Positions 45,991-55,878 of a stretch of 64,000 nt of DNA are shown here, in pieces (within the stretch, counting starts at the first letter, position 1; every line of letters begins with the position of its first letter). Made by a program: the position numbers and the translations under genes. The DNA lies in assembly GCF_003113895.1 (NCBI RefSeq), contig NZ_BDUD01000001.1, forward strand, positions 2,882,712 through 2,946,711, read 5' to 3'. The notes beneath the pieces were generated by a model, which did no database searches, was not told where the DNA came from, and worked only from the letters and a program-made list of their open reading frames with translations. Origin of the DNA: Nostoc commune NIES-4072 (lineage in GTDB: Bacteria; Cyanobacteriota; Cyanobacteriia; Cyanobacteriales; Nostocaceae).

Positions 45991-48900
45991 CTACGCTTGG
46001 ATAATAAAATCAGATGTCTTGAGAATTGGCGCACCAGTTAGAGTCACAAATAGACCACCGCTACCGAAACCAGCCGTGCTGCCATTTTCGTTGTAGAACA
46101 ACTGTCCACTCACAGGATCGTAGACAATTTTCGCCGTGCTAGTCTCCGCAGAAGAAGTGATTTCAAAATCACTCTCGTTACTAAAACCTATTCCCGGAAC
46201 AGAAGTAATTGTATTAAAGGTAGACTTATTCAGTACAATCTTGTCACTTTGTGTAGTGGCTGCAAAAAATACACCGTAGAATCCATTAATACTATCTAGA
46301 CCAACATCAGTGCTGTTAAAAGCAGTACTGCTGTTGTAAAGGAATGTGTCAGCACCCTCACCACCTGTGAGTACGTCATTGCCAGCACCGCCAACCAGAG
46401 TATCATTGCCAGCACCACCGATGAGGGTATCATTACCAGTTCCACCCCGCAGTAAATCATTGCCACTATTGCCGTTGATGATGTCATCACCTCCCTGACC
46501 ATTAATCACATCACCGGAGTCCTTAAAACCCGTAATGTTATTGTTAAGGTCATTCAGGAATGTAACGGTGTTTGGCTTAAATAAGTCAGTTTGAGTGGAG
46601 TTGGCATCGAAGACATCAAAACTGTCAACGATACCCCTCTGGTTATCAAACAGGATATTACCAATAGCTGGGCTGGTATCAGATGCTGGTAAATTATTAA
46701 AGTTTTCTAACAGGAAGTTTTCTAGAATGATTTGGGTATTGCTTGTATTTTCAAAAGTGAGTTCTAGATTGTTGCCATTTTGATTTAATTGCAGATTTTT
46801 AGCAGTCAATCCTAATCTAGTAAAATCCAAGGTATCAACTTCAGCAATTACCGCCGTTGATGGATTTGAAGTGTCAACTTCAGGAATTACCGCCGTTGAT
46901 GGATTTAAAGTGTCAACTTCAGGAATTACCGCCGTTGATGGATTTGAATCAATACCTACGCTACCTACGCCGCCAAAGTCGGTTATGGTGTCGATGCCAT
47001 CACCTGTTGAGAAGATGAATTTGTCTCGACCACCATTACCAGTGAGCTTGTCGTCACCAGCTTTGCCCTCGATGATGTTGTTGTTGGGTGTGCCGATGAG
47101 GATATCTGCACTACTTGTGCCCGTAATCAATTTCTGAACAAAACCTAAAGTGGTGGTTGCCACTGCACTGGTGTTATTCAAATCTTGCCCGTCATCGACG
47201 ACAAACTCAATTGTAGTGTTAGCATTAGTAGCTGTACTGTTGTAGGTAACGCTGCTGAGGACTTGTCGATAATTGGCAATGGTATCCGTGCCACTAAGAG
47301 TGAGAGTGCCTGTGGTAGGGTTGTAGGTAGAGGTGATGTTGCCGATGGCAGTGGCATTTAGGCTTTCGGTTGCGCCATTCAAGAGATTGGTAATGGTGAT
47401 GGTGGCACCAGCTAGAGTAGTGTCGTTGTCGTCGAGGGTGAAGGTGCTATCGATGATGGAGACGGGAGTGCCGCTAAAGGTAGTGCTAAAATCAATACCC
47501 TCTGAGTTGCCGTTGAGGTCGAGAACGGGAGCGCGGTTGCCAAACACCACATAGGTTTGCCCTGAGCTGATGTCGTTGGGGTCGGCAAAAGGTGTCCCAA
47601 TAATCAGGTCGTCAATACCGTCGCCGTTGATATCTCCAGCACTGCCAACAGAGTAGCCTGAACGGTCATCTGAATTGATACCGTTGATGGTAAAGCCATT
47701 TGTGCCGTTGAGGTTGAAGAGGTTGAGTTGGGCACCAAAACCCTCCTTGCTGCCAAACACCACGTAGCTTTGCCCTGAATTGGTGCCGTTGGGGTCGGCA
47801 AAGGGTGCTGCGATAATCAGGTCATCAATGCCGTCGCCGTTGATGTCTCCGGCACTGCTGACAAAACTGCTGAAGAAGCCGTCACCTTTATTGAAGCCGT
47901 TGATGACGAAGCCGTTAGTGCCGTTGAGGGTGGAGAGGTTGAATTGGGCAGCAAAACTTTCCCTGCTGCCAAACACCACGTAGCTTTGCCCTGAATTGTC
48001 GCCGTTGGCATCGGCAAAGGGTGCCCCGATAATCAGGTCATCAATGCCGTCGCCGTTGATGTCTCCGGCACTGCTAACAGAGTTGCCTGAACGGTCATCT
48101 GGATTGATGCCGTTGATGGCAAAGCCATTTGTGCCGTTGAGGGTGGAGAGGTTGAGTTGGGCATCAAAACTTTCCCTGCTGCCAAATACCACGTAGCTTT
48201 GCCCTGAAGAGCTGTTGGGGTCGGCAAAGGGTGCGCCGATAATCAAGTCGTCAATGCCATCGCCGTTAATGTCTCCAGCACTGCTAACAGAGTTGCCTAA
48301 TAAGTCATCTTCATTAATGCCGTTGATGGTGAAACCGTTAGTGCCGTTGAGGGTGGAGAGGTCGAATTGGGCAGCAAAACTTTCTTTGCTGCCAAACACT
48401 ACGTAGGTTTGCCCTGAAGAGGTGCCATTGGGGGAGGCAAAGGGTGCGCCGATAATCAAGTCGTCAATGCCATCGCCGTTAATGTCTCCGGCACTGCTAA
48501 CAGAGTTGCCTAAGGAGTCGTATTGATTGATGCCGTTGATGGTGAAACCATTATTGCCGTTGAGGGTGGAGAGGTTGAATTGGGCAGCAAAACTTTCCTT
48601 GCTGCCAAACACCACATAGGTTTGCCCTGAAGTGATGCCGTTGGGGGAGGCACCATTTGCCCCGATAATCAGGTCGTCAATGCCGTCGCCGTTGATATCT
48701 CCGGCACTGCTAATAGAATTGCCTGAACGGTCATCTGGATTGATGCCGTTGATAGCAAAGCCTGATGTGCCGTTGAGGGTGGAGAGGTAAAATTGGGCAT
48801 CAAAACTTTTTTTGCTGCCAAACACCACGTAGGTTTGTCCTGAATTGTCGCCGTTGGGGTCGGCAAAGGGTGCCCCGATAATCAGGTCGTCAATGCCGTC

Positions 48901-49020
48901 GCTGTTGATGTCTCCGGCATTGCTAATAGAGTTGCCTGAACGGTCATCTGGATTGATGCCATTGATGGCAAAGCCCGATGTGCCGTTGAGGTTAGATAAG
49001 TTGAAAACTGAATTTGCCAT
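45991..49020 (-). CDS. FG-GAP beta-propeller and RTX calcium-binding protein
   Basis: A 1009-residue protein. From residue 5 to about 460 are seven FG-GAP repeats of 62-64 residues (NGDGIDDLIIGAPFA is a Ca2+-binding loop in each), a seven-bladed integrin-alpha-like propeller. Residues 470-620 resemble cadherin-like or DUF4347-associated folds. A first RTX nonapeptide stretch follows, then a three-fold STAVIPEVDT linker repeat. A C-terminal RTX block (GGTGNDTLIGGAGNDTLVGG) and a Ca2+-dependent secretion-type tail end it. There is no N-terminal signal, so type I secretion is likely. The ATG at 49020 follows AAGGACG. Confidence 0.9.
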   Translation of the reverse strand: MANSVFNLSNLNGTSGFAINGINPDDRSGNSISNAGDINSDGIDDLIIGAPFADPNGDNSGQTYVVFGSKKSFDAQFYLSTLNGTSGFAINGINPDDRSGNSISSAGDINGDGIDDLIIGANGASPNGITSGQTYVVFGSKESFAAQFNLSTLNGNNGFTINGINQYDSLGNSVSSAGDINGDGIDDLIIGAPFASPNGTSSGQTYVVFGSKESFAAQFDLSTLNGTNGFTINGINEDDLLGNSVSSAGDINGDGIDDLIIGAPFADPNSSSGQSYVVFGSRESFDAQLNLSTLNGTNGFAINGINPDDRSGNSVSSAGDINGDGIDDLIIGAPFADANGDNSGQSYVVFGSRESFAAQFNLSTLNGTNGFVINGFNKGDGFFSSFVSSAGDINGDGIDDLIIAAPFADPNGTNSGQSYVVFGSKEGFGAQLNLFNLNGTNGFTINGINSDDRSGYSVGSAGDINGDGIDDLIIGTPFADPNDISSGQTYVVFGNRAPVLDLNGNSEGIDFSTTFSGTPVSIIDSTFTLDDNDTTLAGATITITNLLNGATESLNATAIGNITSTYNPTTGTLTLSGTDTIANYRQVLSSVTYNSTATNANTTIEFVVDDGQDLNNTSAVATTTLGFVQKLITGTSSADILIGTPNNNIIEGKAGDDKLTGNGGRDKFIFSTGDGIDTITDFGGVGSVGIDSNPSTAVIPEVDTLNPSTAVIPEVDTSNPSTAVIAEVDTLDFTRLGLTAKNLQLNQNGNNLELTFENTSNTQIILENFLLENFNNLPASDTSPAIGNILFDNQRGIVDSFDVFDANSTQTDLFKPNTVTFLNDLNNNITGFKDSGDVINGQGGDDIINGNSGNDLLRGGTGNDTLIGGAGNDTLVGGAGNDVLTGGEGADTFLYNSSTAFNSTDVGLDSINGFYGVFFAATTQSDKIVLNKSTFNTITSVPGIGFSNESDFEITSSAETSTAKIVYDPVSGQLFYNENGSTAGFGSGGLFVTLTGAPILKTSDFIIQA
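46838..46947. repeat. Three tandem ~42-bp repeats in the FG-GAP gene
   Basis: Three copies of a unit encoding NPSTAVIPEVDTL or close variants sit between the first RTX motif and the DFTRLGL stretch. They are near-identical at DNA level, so copy number may vary between strains. Confidence 0.85.
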
Positions 49021-49071
49021 AAGTTCGTCCTTTTGTTTGAAAACTAAAATTTTGATGTTTGAAACTCGGAA

Positions 49072-49108
49072 TTTGGTGTTCCAAACTTGAAGTTTAATGT
49101 TTTTTTCT
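49072..49108. repeat. Direct repeat upstream of the FG-GAP gene
   Basis: TTTGGTGTTCCAAACTTGAA and the following GTTTAATGTTTTTTTCT, the partner of 45888-45926. A further partial GGAGTTTGGTGTTCCAAAC follows at 49109. Confidence 0.75.
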
Positions 49109-49125
49109 GGAGTTTGGTGTTCCAA

Positions 49126-49960
49126 ACGGATTACGCTGATGCGTAGGCGTATCCCGCCGTAGGCATTGCTTGATAGTCCTTAGAGTAAGTTAATTTGACG
49201 AACTACCTAAATTTTTGCCAAACGCTGCTGTTGGCGTTGCTATTTATTGATATAATATTGAGTCCGGTTCATTGGTTTAATTATAATTAAGTGAATCTAT
49301 GCAGAAAGCCCAAAAATCCCTGCTCTCTGCAACCCTTGTGCTGTTTACTATACAGTTTAACTTAGTGCCATTCGCCTTAGAGCCTTTGTGGATTGAGGTG
49401 GCGATCGCTCCAAAATCCAGTAGTGCTAACTGGGCTACTTCTGCTGGTTTATGTTGGTATAGAAGCTTGCATTGGCTCTCTTCCTTTTTTGATGTTGCGA
49501 TCGCTTGGCTATCTGCACAGACTAGAGTAATTATTCTACCGCGTGGTTGATGCGTCATCACCTCGGACTGGGCTGTGCTAATGGATCTGATGGCTGGGGT
49601 TGAAATTAAAGGCGACGAAGCGATGATTCAGGTTCTGGCTGACTTCTCAAAACGCAACGCATCTCACGTTTTGGGAATACTCAATCTGATCATTCCGCTA
49701 TCGGAATCCCCAACGTGGATTTTGGGACAGTATCTCTGGCAACTGGGTATGTCTACTGAGTCACGGCGATCGCTTGAAGATGGGCAGCGTGTTCGGTATT
49801 TTCGGAAAGAGGCTTTTCCGATTTTTGCACAGACGGGTAATTATAAGTGATTAACCGGACTTGATATCAACTTTTATTAGATGCCGATTTGCGTTTAGTA
49901 CACTAACTAAAGCAGAACTTGCAACAAAACTGCTAGACGAAATAGTAAAATAGCATCAAG
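49126..49960. other. Gap with unassigned ORFs
   Basis: Open frames at 49299-49550 (plus) and 49575-49850 (plus, GTG start, ending RYFRKEAFPIFAQTGNYK) exist, but I recognise neither and neither has a clear ribosome-binding site. At 49138-49170 there is a palindromic repeat (GCGTAGGCGTATCCCGCCG) related to those at 43012 and 62553. This is probably decayed DNA. Confidence 0.35.
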
Positions 49961-50719
49961 ATGAGTAGAAAATCTCGAAAACCATTGATTGGGATTACAA
50001 CTTACGGTCGCCTTGCGGCGTTACCATTTTCTCTGCCAAGCGAATATATAGATGCAGTCCGTAAAGCAGGTGGCATTCCCATATTATTACCACCAGGAGA
50101 AATTGAGCCTGCCATACTTCTAGATTCTTTAGATGGTTTAATCATCTCTGGTGGTGGAGATATTGACCCTGCTTACTACAACGGTTTTGCTCATCCTACT
50201 ATTTATTCTGTCGATCGCGAACGTGATGCTTTTGAATTGCAGCTTGGCAAGTTTGCTCTTGAACGTCATCTGCCGATGTTGGGTATTTGTCGGGGTTTAC
50301 AAATTCTCATCGTCGCCTGTGGGGGTACTCTAATTCCTCACGTTCCAGATGTTTACGGTACATCTGCATTACATCGTCTAGAGCCTGAACCTGGACGACG
50401 TTTACCTACAGAACATCTCGTCAGGATAGATGTAGAAAGCCTTTTAGCTAACTGTTTACAGAATTCTCACATCTCTGTAGTTTCTTGGCATCATCAAGCG
50501 GTAGATAAAGTACCGCCTGGTTGGCGGGTTGTTGCTCATGCTTGGGATGATGGAGTCATTGAAGCTGTGGAGCATGAACATCATCCTTGGGCAATTGGTG
50601 TGCAATGGCATCCTGAGCTTTCAATTCTCGATCCCAGTCATCAAAGACTTTTTCAAGCTCTCGTTCAGGCTGCACATACAAAACACTTATGGGATGAGCC
50701 TAACCCCGGAACTGATTGA
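49961..50719 (+). CDS. Peptidase C26, gamma-glutamyl-GABA hydrolase-like
   Basis: A 252-residue class I glutamine-amidotransferase-like hydrolase. The nucleophile elbow is LGICRGLQ (Cys near residue 107), the His-Glu pair is VQWHPE, and LSGGGDIDPAYYNG-like sequence (ISGGGDIDPAYYNG) is the family signature. Such PuuD-type enzymes cut gamma-glutamyl bonds, for instance in putrescine breakdown. No polyamine gene is adjacent, so the substrate is open. The ATG at 49961 fits the family start (RKPLIGITTYG). Confidence 0.92.
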   Translation: MSRKSRKPLIGITTYGRLAALPFSLPSEYIDAVRKAGGIPILLPPGEIEPAILLDSLDGLIISGGGDIDPAYYNGFAHPTIYSVDRERDAFELQLGKFALERHLPMLGICRGLQILIVACGGTLIPHVPDVYGTSALHRLEPEPGRRLPTEHLVRIDVESLLANCLQNSHISVVSWHHQAVDKVPPGWRVVAHAWDDGVIEAVEHEHHPWAIGVQWHPELSILDPSHQRLFQALVQAAHTKHLWDEPNPGTD

Positions 50720-50817
50720 ACAAGATGGCAAAGGCAAACTGATTCGGAAGATAGTTGCGCTGGAGGCGATATTAGCAACGTCTGGGGAGATGACCAACGA
50801 TGACCAGAGGCAGGAGT

Positions 50818-50930
50818 CAATACTGCTCGGGTAAAGCATTTTTAACTCGGCATTGGTTTTGGGGTAAAGGTTACTGGGTTTGGGTTAAAGGTTTTTTCTT
50901 TCCCTTTTCCCCAAAACCCGACAAGTATTG
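50818..50930. mobile_element. MITE family 2, copy 3
   Basis: 113 bases from CAATACTGCTCGGG to CCCGACAAGTATTG. It is very close in sequence to copy 1 and abuts the 3' end of the GFA-domain remnant. Confidence 0.75.
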
Positions 50931-51190
50931 GGGCGGGAGTGTGTTGCGCCGCCTGCTGCTGAACCTCAAAATTCTCGTGTCAAACCATTGCCCTCACAAA
51001 GTAATGGCGGGTCGCGCCGTGCAAACCGCCGATGGTCGGCTGACCTTTCAGTAATGAGAACCTAACGCTTGGAATTGCGGCGCTAAAAGAAAAAGCGCTG
51101 GCGGCCATTCGCTGACAACCTATGCAGTGGCAAACCATTGTCAGCAGAGGCAGGGCACTCACCTTCAGCCGTATCTGTCCGCAACGCCTT
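50931..51190 (-). pseudogene. GFA (formaldehyde-activating/CENP-V-like) family remnant
   Basis: The minus frame encodes [38 protein letters not shown] and [18 protein letters not shown]. These are the zinc-binding and central motifs of GFA-domain proteins. The frame then stops. In another frame the next bases read WFDTRIL, resembling the SWMFTR continuation, so a frameshift is likely. The N-terminus (GGCxCG) is damaged and the C-terminus is lost at the MITE. Confidence 0.75.
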
Positions 51191-51212
51191 ATCCTACCTT
51201 GAGTGCAAAGTC

Positions 51213-51581
51213 TTATTTCTGTTTGCAGCTTGCAGTAAGTTCTAGATTGTAGAAAGTCCCTGGTTTGGGCTTAATTGAACGCAATTCCTGGATAAAAGCA
51301 TTAAATGTTGTATTGCTTGTGCCGAAGCCAGCTTCAGCACAAGCAGATAAACCTCCTTCAATGGGAATAGATCCAGCTCTGGGACTATATACAATAAATT
51401 TATCGACGGTACTAGTGCCGACTGCAAACCCGATAACCTGGCGAACTGTTCGCAAAACGGCATTATCTAAGGGGCCACCAATACTGCCAATACTGATATT
51501 AACCGCACGACTTTCAGCCACAGCAGGCGCACTAATCGACAATACTGCCCCAACAATCATCAAACAGGTGAACTTCTTCAT
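51213..51581 (-). CDS. Small exported protein, unknown function
   Basis: A 122-residue protein with a signal peptide ([20 protein letters not shown], cleavage near AVAES) and a mature part with three Cys that I cannot assign to a family. GGAGGAGAGG directly precedes the ATG at 51581, a strong ribosome-binding site that decides this start over the one five codons upstream. Likely periplasmic. It stands alone. Confidence 0.75.
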   Translation of the reverse strand: MKKFTCLMIVGAVLSISAPAVAESRAVNISIGSIGGPLDNAVLRTVRQVIGFAVGTSTVDKFIVYSPRAGSIPIEGGLSACAEAGFGTSNTTFNAFIQELRSIKPKPGTFYNLELTASCKQK

Positions 51582-52106
51582 TATCCTCTCCTCCAAAAAA
51601 TTGAAAAACTAATAATTACGTTTCGACATGGATGAAGTACATCACAGACGCTAGCTATGTAAGGTTTTCAGATACTAGCGTGTGTGTAAACTACCAAATC
51701 TATGATTCTGAACTTTTGGAAATTACTTCAGCATTAGGTTTTTCCTTTTCTGAAAGAATGTTAATTTCTTAAAGATTCTTTATAACATCCTCTTTGCAGA
51801 CAGGCCCCTGGCTGTCTAATTGGTGTTGTCCCAACGTTTTTACGCTTCAGTACTAGAGTTAGGTAAATGCCAGAATACTTGGTCATATTCATCGACAATA
51901 ATCACATCTCAAAGCATTGGAGAACTATTAAAGAGCAGGGCTACCTAATTACACCTAAATACTGCGTAGGTTTTGAGTTGATCCCCCCAACTCCCCGATA
52001 AATTGGGGGGCTTATTTTCCCCGTTTTTAAGGGGGACTAAGGGGGATTTTCAATGACTATGCACCAAAACCCGAGCAGTATTGCATTACACTCTCTTAAG
52101 TAAAGA
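51582..52106. other. Gap with a plasmid-replication-protein-like scrap and a MITE-like hairpin
   Basis: On the minus strand 51840-51911 encodes DVIIVDEYDQVFWHLPNSST, reminiscent of the DEAD-like box of cyanobacterial CyRepA1 plasmid replication proteins. At 51958-52082 arms AATACTGCGTAGGTTTTG and CAAAACCCGAGCAGTATT (15 of 18 pair) resemble the ends of MITE family 2, but the inside (GGGGGG/CCCCCC hairpin) differs. No intact gene. Confidence 0.4.
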
Positions 52107-52634
52107 TTAAGCTTTAATCTTTTTAGTTGATCTTACCTTTCTTTTCAGAAATAAGCCAATGCTGCCAACAATAAATGTGCTAGCTAAAGTACTAGGTTCA
52201 GGTACTTGTCGATAAGAAACTGTACCGGAATCGGAAGTTTCGGAAGAAATAGAAAATAATGTTCCACTAATGTCGTAACTTTTATCAGGATTAGCTTTGT
52301 CAAGGAAGCTGTACAGCAATCCAATAGGTGCGTTATCTGCTAAGGATACAGTTGGAAATGCAACGGGATAATCTGGATATTCAACATCATCAGTTGCAGT
52401 GTAAATATTAGGGTCATTATCGAATTGAAAACTTAGCAATTGAACTGGCGCTACTGGGATATTATCATTACTGAAAGTTGTGTCATCAAAGCTAAATAGA
52501 CCGTTACCTTTAGCTGTAGAACTATCAACATTGAACGCATAATTAATAATTGCAGCCGATGCAGATTTAGTGGTTAAGGTAGCTAAACCCAAAATTAGAC
52601 TAGTAGCGATCGCTAATTTTTGAAACAATTTCAT
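52107..52634 (-). CDS. PEP-CTERM sorted exported protein
   Basis: A 175-residue protein. It has an N-terminal signal peptide (MKLFQKLAIATSLILGLATL, cleavage after SASA), a beta-rich Asp/Asn/Ser body, and a C-terminal VPEPSTLASTFIVGSIGLF tail with a basic end (KRKVRSTKKIKA), the PEP-CTERM/exosortase sorting signal. It is probably exported and processed at the cell surface. Function unknown. It sits after the large phosphoesterase gene on the same strand with a 95-base gap. Confidence 0.9.
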   Translation of the reverse strand: MKLFQKLAIATSLILGLATLTTKSASAAIINYAFNVDSSTAKGNGLFSFDDTTFSNDNIPVAPVQLLSFQFDNDPNIYTATDDVEYPDYPVAFPTVSLADNAPIGLLYSFLDKANPDKSYDISGTLFSISSETSDSGTVSYRQVPEPSTLASTFIVGSIGLFLKRKVRSTKKIKA

Positions 52635-52729
52635 CTCAATTTTCCTGTTGCATTAGATAACTAAACTATTTAAACCTTATAGAGACGTAGCACTGCTACG
52701 TCTCTACTTTCTCACCAAACGTCTAAGAC

Positions 52730-55700
52730 TTACTTCTTAGCGCCAGTAGAGTTATTCGTTTGACTCAATTGCCAATTCTTTAGAAGTTGATCGCGGTTTT
52801 GCCGTAAGTTTTTACCGTTACGTTCTTTAGGATAAGGAATATTGTCGCCCTTAATTCCTTCCCAAAGAATTTCGTTGAATTCTTCTGCATCGAGGTTATC
52901 TTCACCGATAAAATTGAAACCCTTGGTTATAGCAGCCCACCATTTTGCATCATTTAGAATGGGCACAGCTGCTGTATTTTCAACATTGGGGTCTTGGCAA
53001 GCTGGTACTAGTTTCGGATCTACAGGTTTAGCACACAAGTTACCTGGCACAATAGCTGTGTAAGGCTCAAAATTCGGTTGTCTTGTGAAGGCATCTGACA
53101 TTGGTTGAGCATTGGCATCAGTAATTCCCAAATAGCCAATGTTTAACAAATCCTCCATCGTCCGCAATACACTAATGGTGTTGTAATTAGTACTGACGAG
53201 TACACCCCGTTTTGTGTAGGGTGAAATAACGTAAGCTAACGAACGGTGCGAATCAACGTGATCTGGCCCATTTTGGGAGTCATCTTCAATGATGAAAATC
53301 GCTGTTTCCTTCCACTCTGGCATCCGGGAAATTTTCTCTACCAGCTTGCCTATGGCATAGTCATTATCTGCCATTTGCAGTTCTGGAGTGTTTAGTCCGG
53401 CCAAAGCAGTACCAAAGGAACCAAAATGATCGTGAGGTAGACGCACAAGCATTAAGTTAGGAAGTCCATTCTGATTAATATCCCTTTCCCATTCGTTATA
53501 CAGATAAATATCTGGATTATTCATGTCGAATGAGCGAAAGTAAGGGTCGGTTTTATCCAACAATACAGATTTAGTAACGGGAGCTTGGGGAATCTTGTCT
53601 GCGTAAGGAGTTGGGGAGATGGGAATATAAGCTGGGTTTTTCGGGTCACGTTTAGTGGGATCAGTTTGACTTGTAACGTAGGGAGTGCCATTATCAACGA
53701 AGAAGCCGTAATTGCGTACAGTCTTGCCAGCACGCAACGCTGAATCCCAAAGATAGCCACCAATGACATTAACTCCTAAGTCCCCATCTCCTTCGGGGGC
53801 ATTAACATCTCTGTCTCCAGGCAATATTGAAGAGCCACCTGAGGGATCTAAAACTCCTGTTATGCGGGTATTGATTGGCGAATTATTCGAGGAAGTTTGC
53901 GGTAGTGCAAGACTGATATTCCGATTTGTACCTTCGTAATCGTAGGTTAAGCCGTTAAAGCCAGCGTTACCGTAAAGAACTGATTGAGTTTTTTCGGTGT
54001 AATCTGTCGTTCGTCCAAAAGTAGACCAACTCCAACCAACTCCACTGGATTCGCCACTGTCGTAGAAGTTATCAAAGGTTGCAAAACCAAGGGACAGCTT
54101 GTGATGGTTGGGTGAAATCTTGTAGGGAAACAAGGTAAGTTCTGGGTCGCCATTACCGATAGGTAAGTCACCAAGTACCTGGTCGTAGGTACGGTTTTCT
54201 TTAACTATATAGATAACGTGCTTAATTTTGCCTTGTAAATACCTCATTATCCGGTCAGGACGACGATTATAAAAACCGTTGTTTTTGTCTACCTGCGTTG
54301 AAAGCGTAGCCAAAGTACTGCTACTTGGCACTGGAATAATTGAGATCCCAGCTTTTTCTAAAGCCCAGTTGTAATCGTTTTTAAAATTGGTGTTACGTGC
54401 AAGTCCAGCTGGTGTCGTCCGACTGTTTGACGGGTTGGGGCCAGAATTACTTTTAGCATTGACAACGTAAAGTCTTTGACCATCAAAGCTGACACTTACA
54501 GAATTAGGATACCAGCCAGTGGGGATGCGTCCATTCACCCGACCAGCTTGCAAGTCTACAACAGCGATCGCATTCTCGCCGCCTAGAGTAACATAAAGTG
54601 TTCCTCCATCTGGGCTGAGAGCTAAAGAATTGGGATTAGCACCTTTGTATTTATCACCAGGGCGAGACAGAGAGATGGTTTGAACAACCCTATTGCTATT
54701 TGTATCAATGACTGAAATCGAGTCATCATTACCATTAGCTACGTATAGTCGATTTTGATCGGCCGAAAGCAGTACTTTATTTGGCTGGCTACCTATTGGT
54801 ATACGGGTGATTTTTCCAGAAGTAATTTCAACAGTAACTACTTCGTTATCGCGCTGGCTACTAATAAAAACTTTAGCTGCTTGACCTTTTTGTGTACTTT
54901 TGATAGCGACATCAAAAGGAAATTCACCAGTTGCTATTTTATCGCCTGCCCTAAAGAACTTAATTTCTTTAATTACCTTACGGGTAGGAGTGTCAACGAT
55001 TGATATAGAGTCATTCTCAAAGTTTGCAGCCACTAAGGTCTTGCCATCCTGACTAACTGCAATACCCGCTACAACTGCTCCTGTACTTACAGCCTTAGCT
55101 GGTGTATCCTTCAACAAACCACCATCATATTTAGGAAAGGGTGCAGTTTGGTTAGAATTGTGACCTAGTAAAATAAAGGGGGCATCTGGTACGTACTGAC
55201 TACCATTAGACGCATAAACATACACGCGATCGTCAATCCCGCCTGAGACAAAGAAGCGTGAGCCATCTTTAGCCCAAGCCAAACCGTTATAGGTATTGGG
55301 AATATTAATCTGTTGTTTTTTAACTAACTTACCGCTAGTAACATCATAGACAAAAACCCATTCTGCTTTTGGGGTTGTTGTACCACTTGGCTTACCAGTT
55401 AGCGGATCTAATACAGGATAAGTGAAAGTACTACCTGTATTTTCATCCTTGAAGTTTTGGTTATAGCCACTAGTAAGCACCAGTAAAGTTTTTCCATCAG
55501 GGCTGAGGGCTGTGCTTACGGCTTCAGCAGCATCTGCATTATCATCTGTACGCAAACCAGTTCCTAAAGGTGCAAACGTCGAGCCTGGTGCTGCTGCGGG
55601 CGTGATGATTTGACCTGTAGGTAGCAAAGCTGCTCCACTCTCTGAGTTACCAACCGGTCTGGTAGTTCCAGCGCTAGCTGATTGGATACTTGCACTCAAG

Positions 55701-55753
55701 CTACTTACCAGCAAAAGACTTAATAGATACCCTTGGTTTCTACTAGTTTTCAT
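52730..55753 (-). CDS. YncE-like beta-propeller fused to alkaline-phosphatase-fold phosphoesterase
   Basis: A 1007-residue exported protein. It has a signal peptide (residues 1-28, ending SASAG). Residues 60-470 form a YncE/lactonase-type propeller with repeated DGKTLxVxN units (LSPDGGTLYVTLGGENAIAV). Residues 510-900 are a phosphoesterase domain (HVIYIVKENRTYDQVLGDL, IFIIEDDSQNGPDHVDSHRS) of the alkaline-phosphatase superfamily with metal-ligand Asp/His. A Gly/Asn-rich end follows. The architecture is known as bifunctional YncE/alkaline phosphatase. It probably acts on phosphorylated compounds in the periplasm. The substrate is not defined. Confidence 0.9.
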   Translation of the reverse strand: MKTSRNQGYLLSLLLVSSLSASIQSASAGTTRPVGNSESGAALLPTGQIITPAAAPGSTFAPLGTGLRTDDNADAAEAVSTALSPDGKTLLVLTSGYNQNFKDENTGSTFTYPVLDPLTGKPSGTTTPKAEWVFVYDVTSGKLVKKQQINIPNTYNGLAWAKDGSRFFVSGGIDDRVYVYASNGSQYVPDAPFILLGHNSNQTAPFPKYDGGLLKDTPAKAVSTGAVVAGIAVSQDGKTLVAANFENDSISIVDTPTRKVIKEIKFFRAGDKIATGEFPFDVAIKSTQKGQAAKVFISSQRDNEVVTVEITSGKITRIPIGSQPNKVLLSADQNRLYVANGNDDSISVIDTNSNRVVQTISLSRPGDKYKGANPNSLALSPDGGTLYVTLGGENAIAVVDLQAGRVNGRIPTGWYPNSVSVSFDGQRLYVVNAKSNSGPNPSNSRTTPAGLARNTNFKNDYNWALEKAGISIIPVPSSSTLATLSTQVDKNNGFYNRRPDRIMRYLQGKIKHVIYIVKENRTYDQVLGDLPIGNGDPELTLFPYKISPNHHKLSLGFATFDNFYDSGESSGVGWSWSTFGRTTDYTEKTQSVLYGNAGFNGLTYDYEGTNRNISLALPQTSSNNSPINTRITGVLDPSGGSSILPGDRDVNAPEGDGDLGVNVIGGYLWDSALRAGKTVRNYGFFVDNGTPYVTSQTDPTKRDPKNPAYIPISPTPYADKIPQAPVTKSVLLDKTDPYFRSFDMNNPDIYLYNEWERDINQNGLPNLMLVRLPHDHFGSFGTALAGLNTPELQMADNDYAIGKLVEKISRMPEWKETAIFIIEDDSQNGPDHVDSHRSLAYVISPYTKRGVLVSTNYNTISVLRTMEDLLNIGYLGITDANAQPMSDAFTRQPNFEPYTAIVPGNLCAKPVDPKLVPACQDPNVENTAAVPILNDAKWWAAITKGFNFIGEDNLDAEEFNEILWEGIKGDNIPYPKERNGKNLRQNRDQLLKNWQLSQTNNSTGAKK

Positions 55754-55878
55754 GCAATTTATTTATAATAGGGACAACCATAACTATTCAAGTACAGATA
55801 TTTCTAGTTGATGGTTAAGCCAGCAGTAATTTTTGGTTATGTTTTGGTGGTAGCGAATTTTTTATATTAAGTATTAAG

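Noticed and set aside
47412..48866. Series of short antisense and shifted ORFs rich in Pro, Ser and Thr
   Set aside because: They are shadows of the seven repeated FG-GAP units and recur at the same offset in each repeat.
51213..51612. Plus-strand ORF opposite the small exported protein
   Set aside because: The minus-strand gene has a strong ribosome-binding site and a signal peptide; the plus frame has neither.
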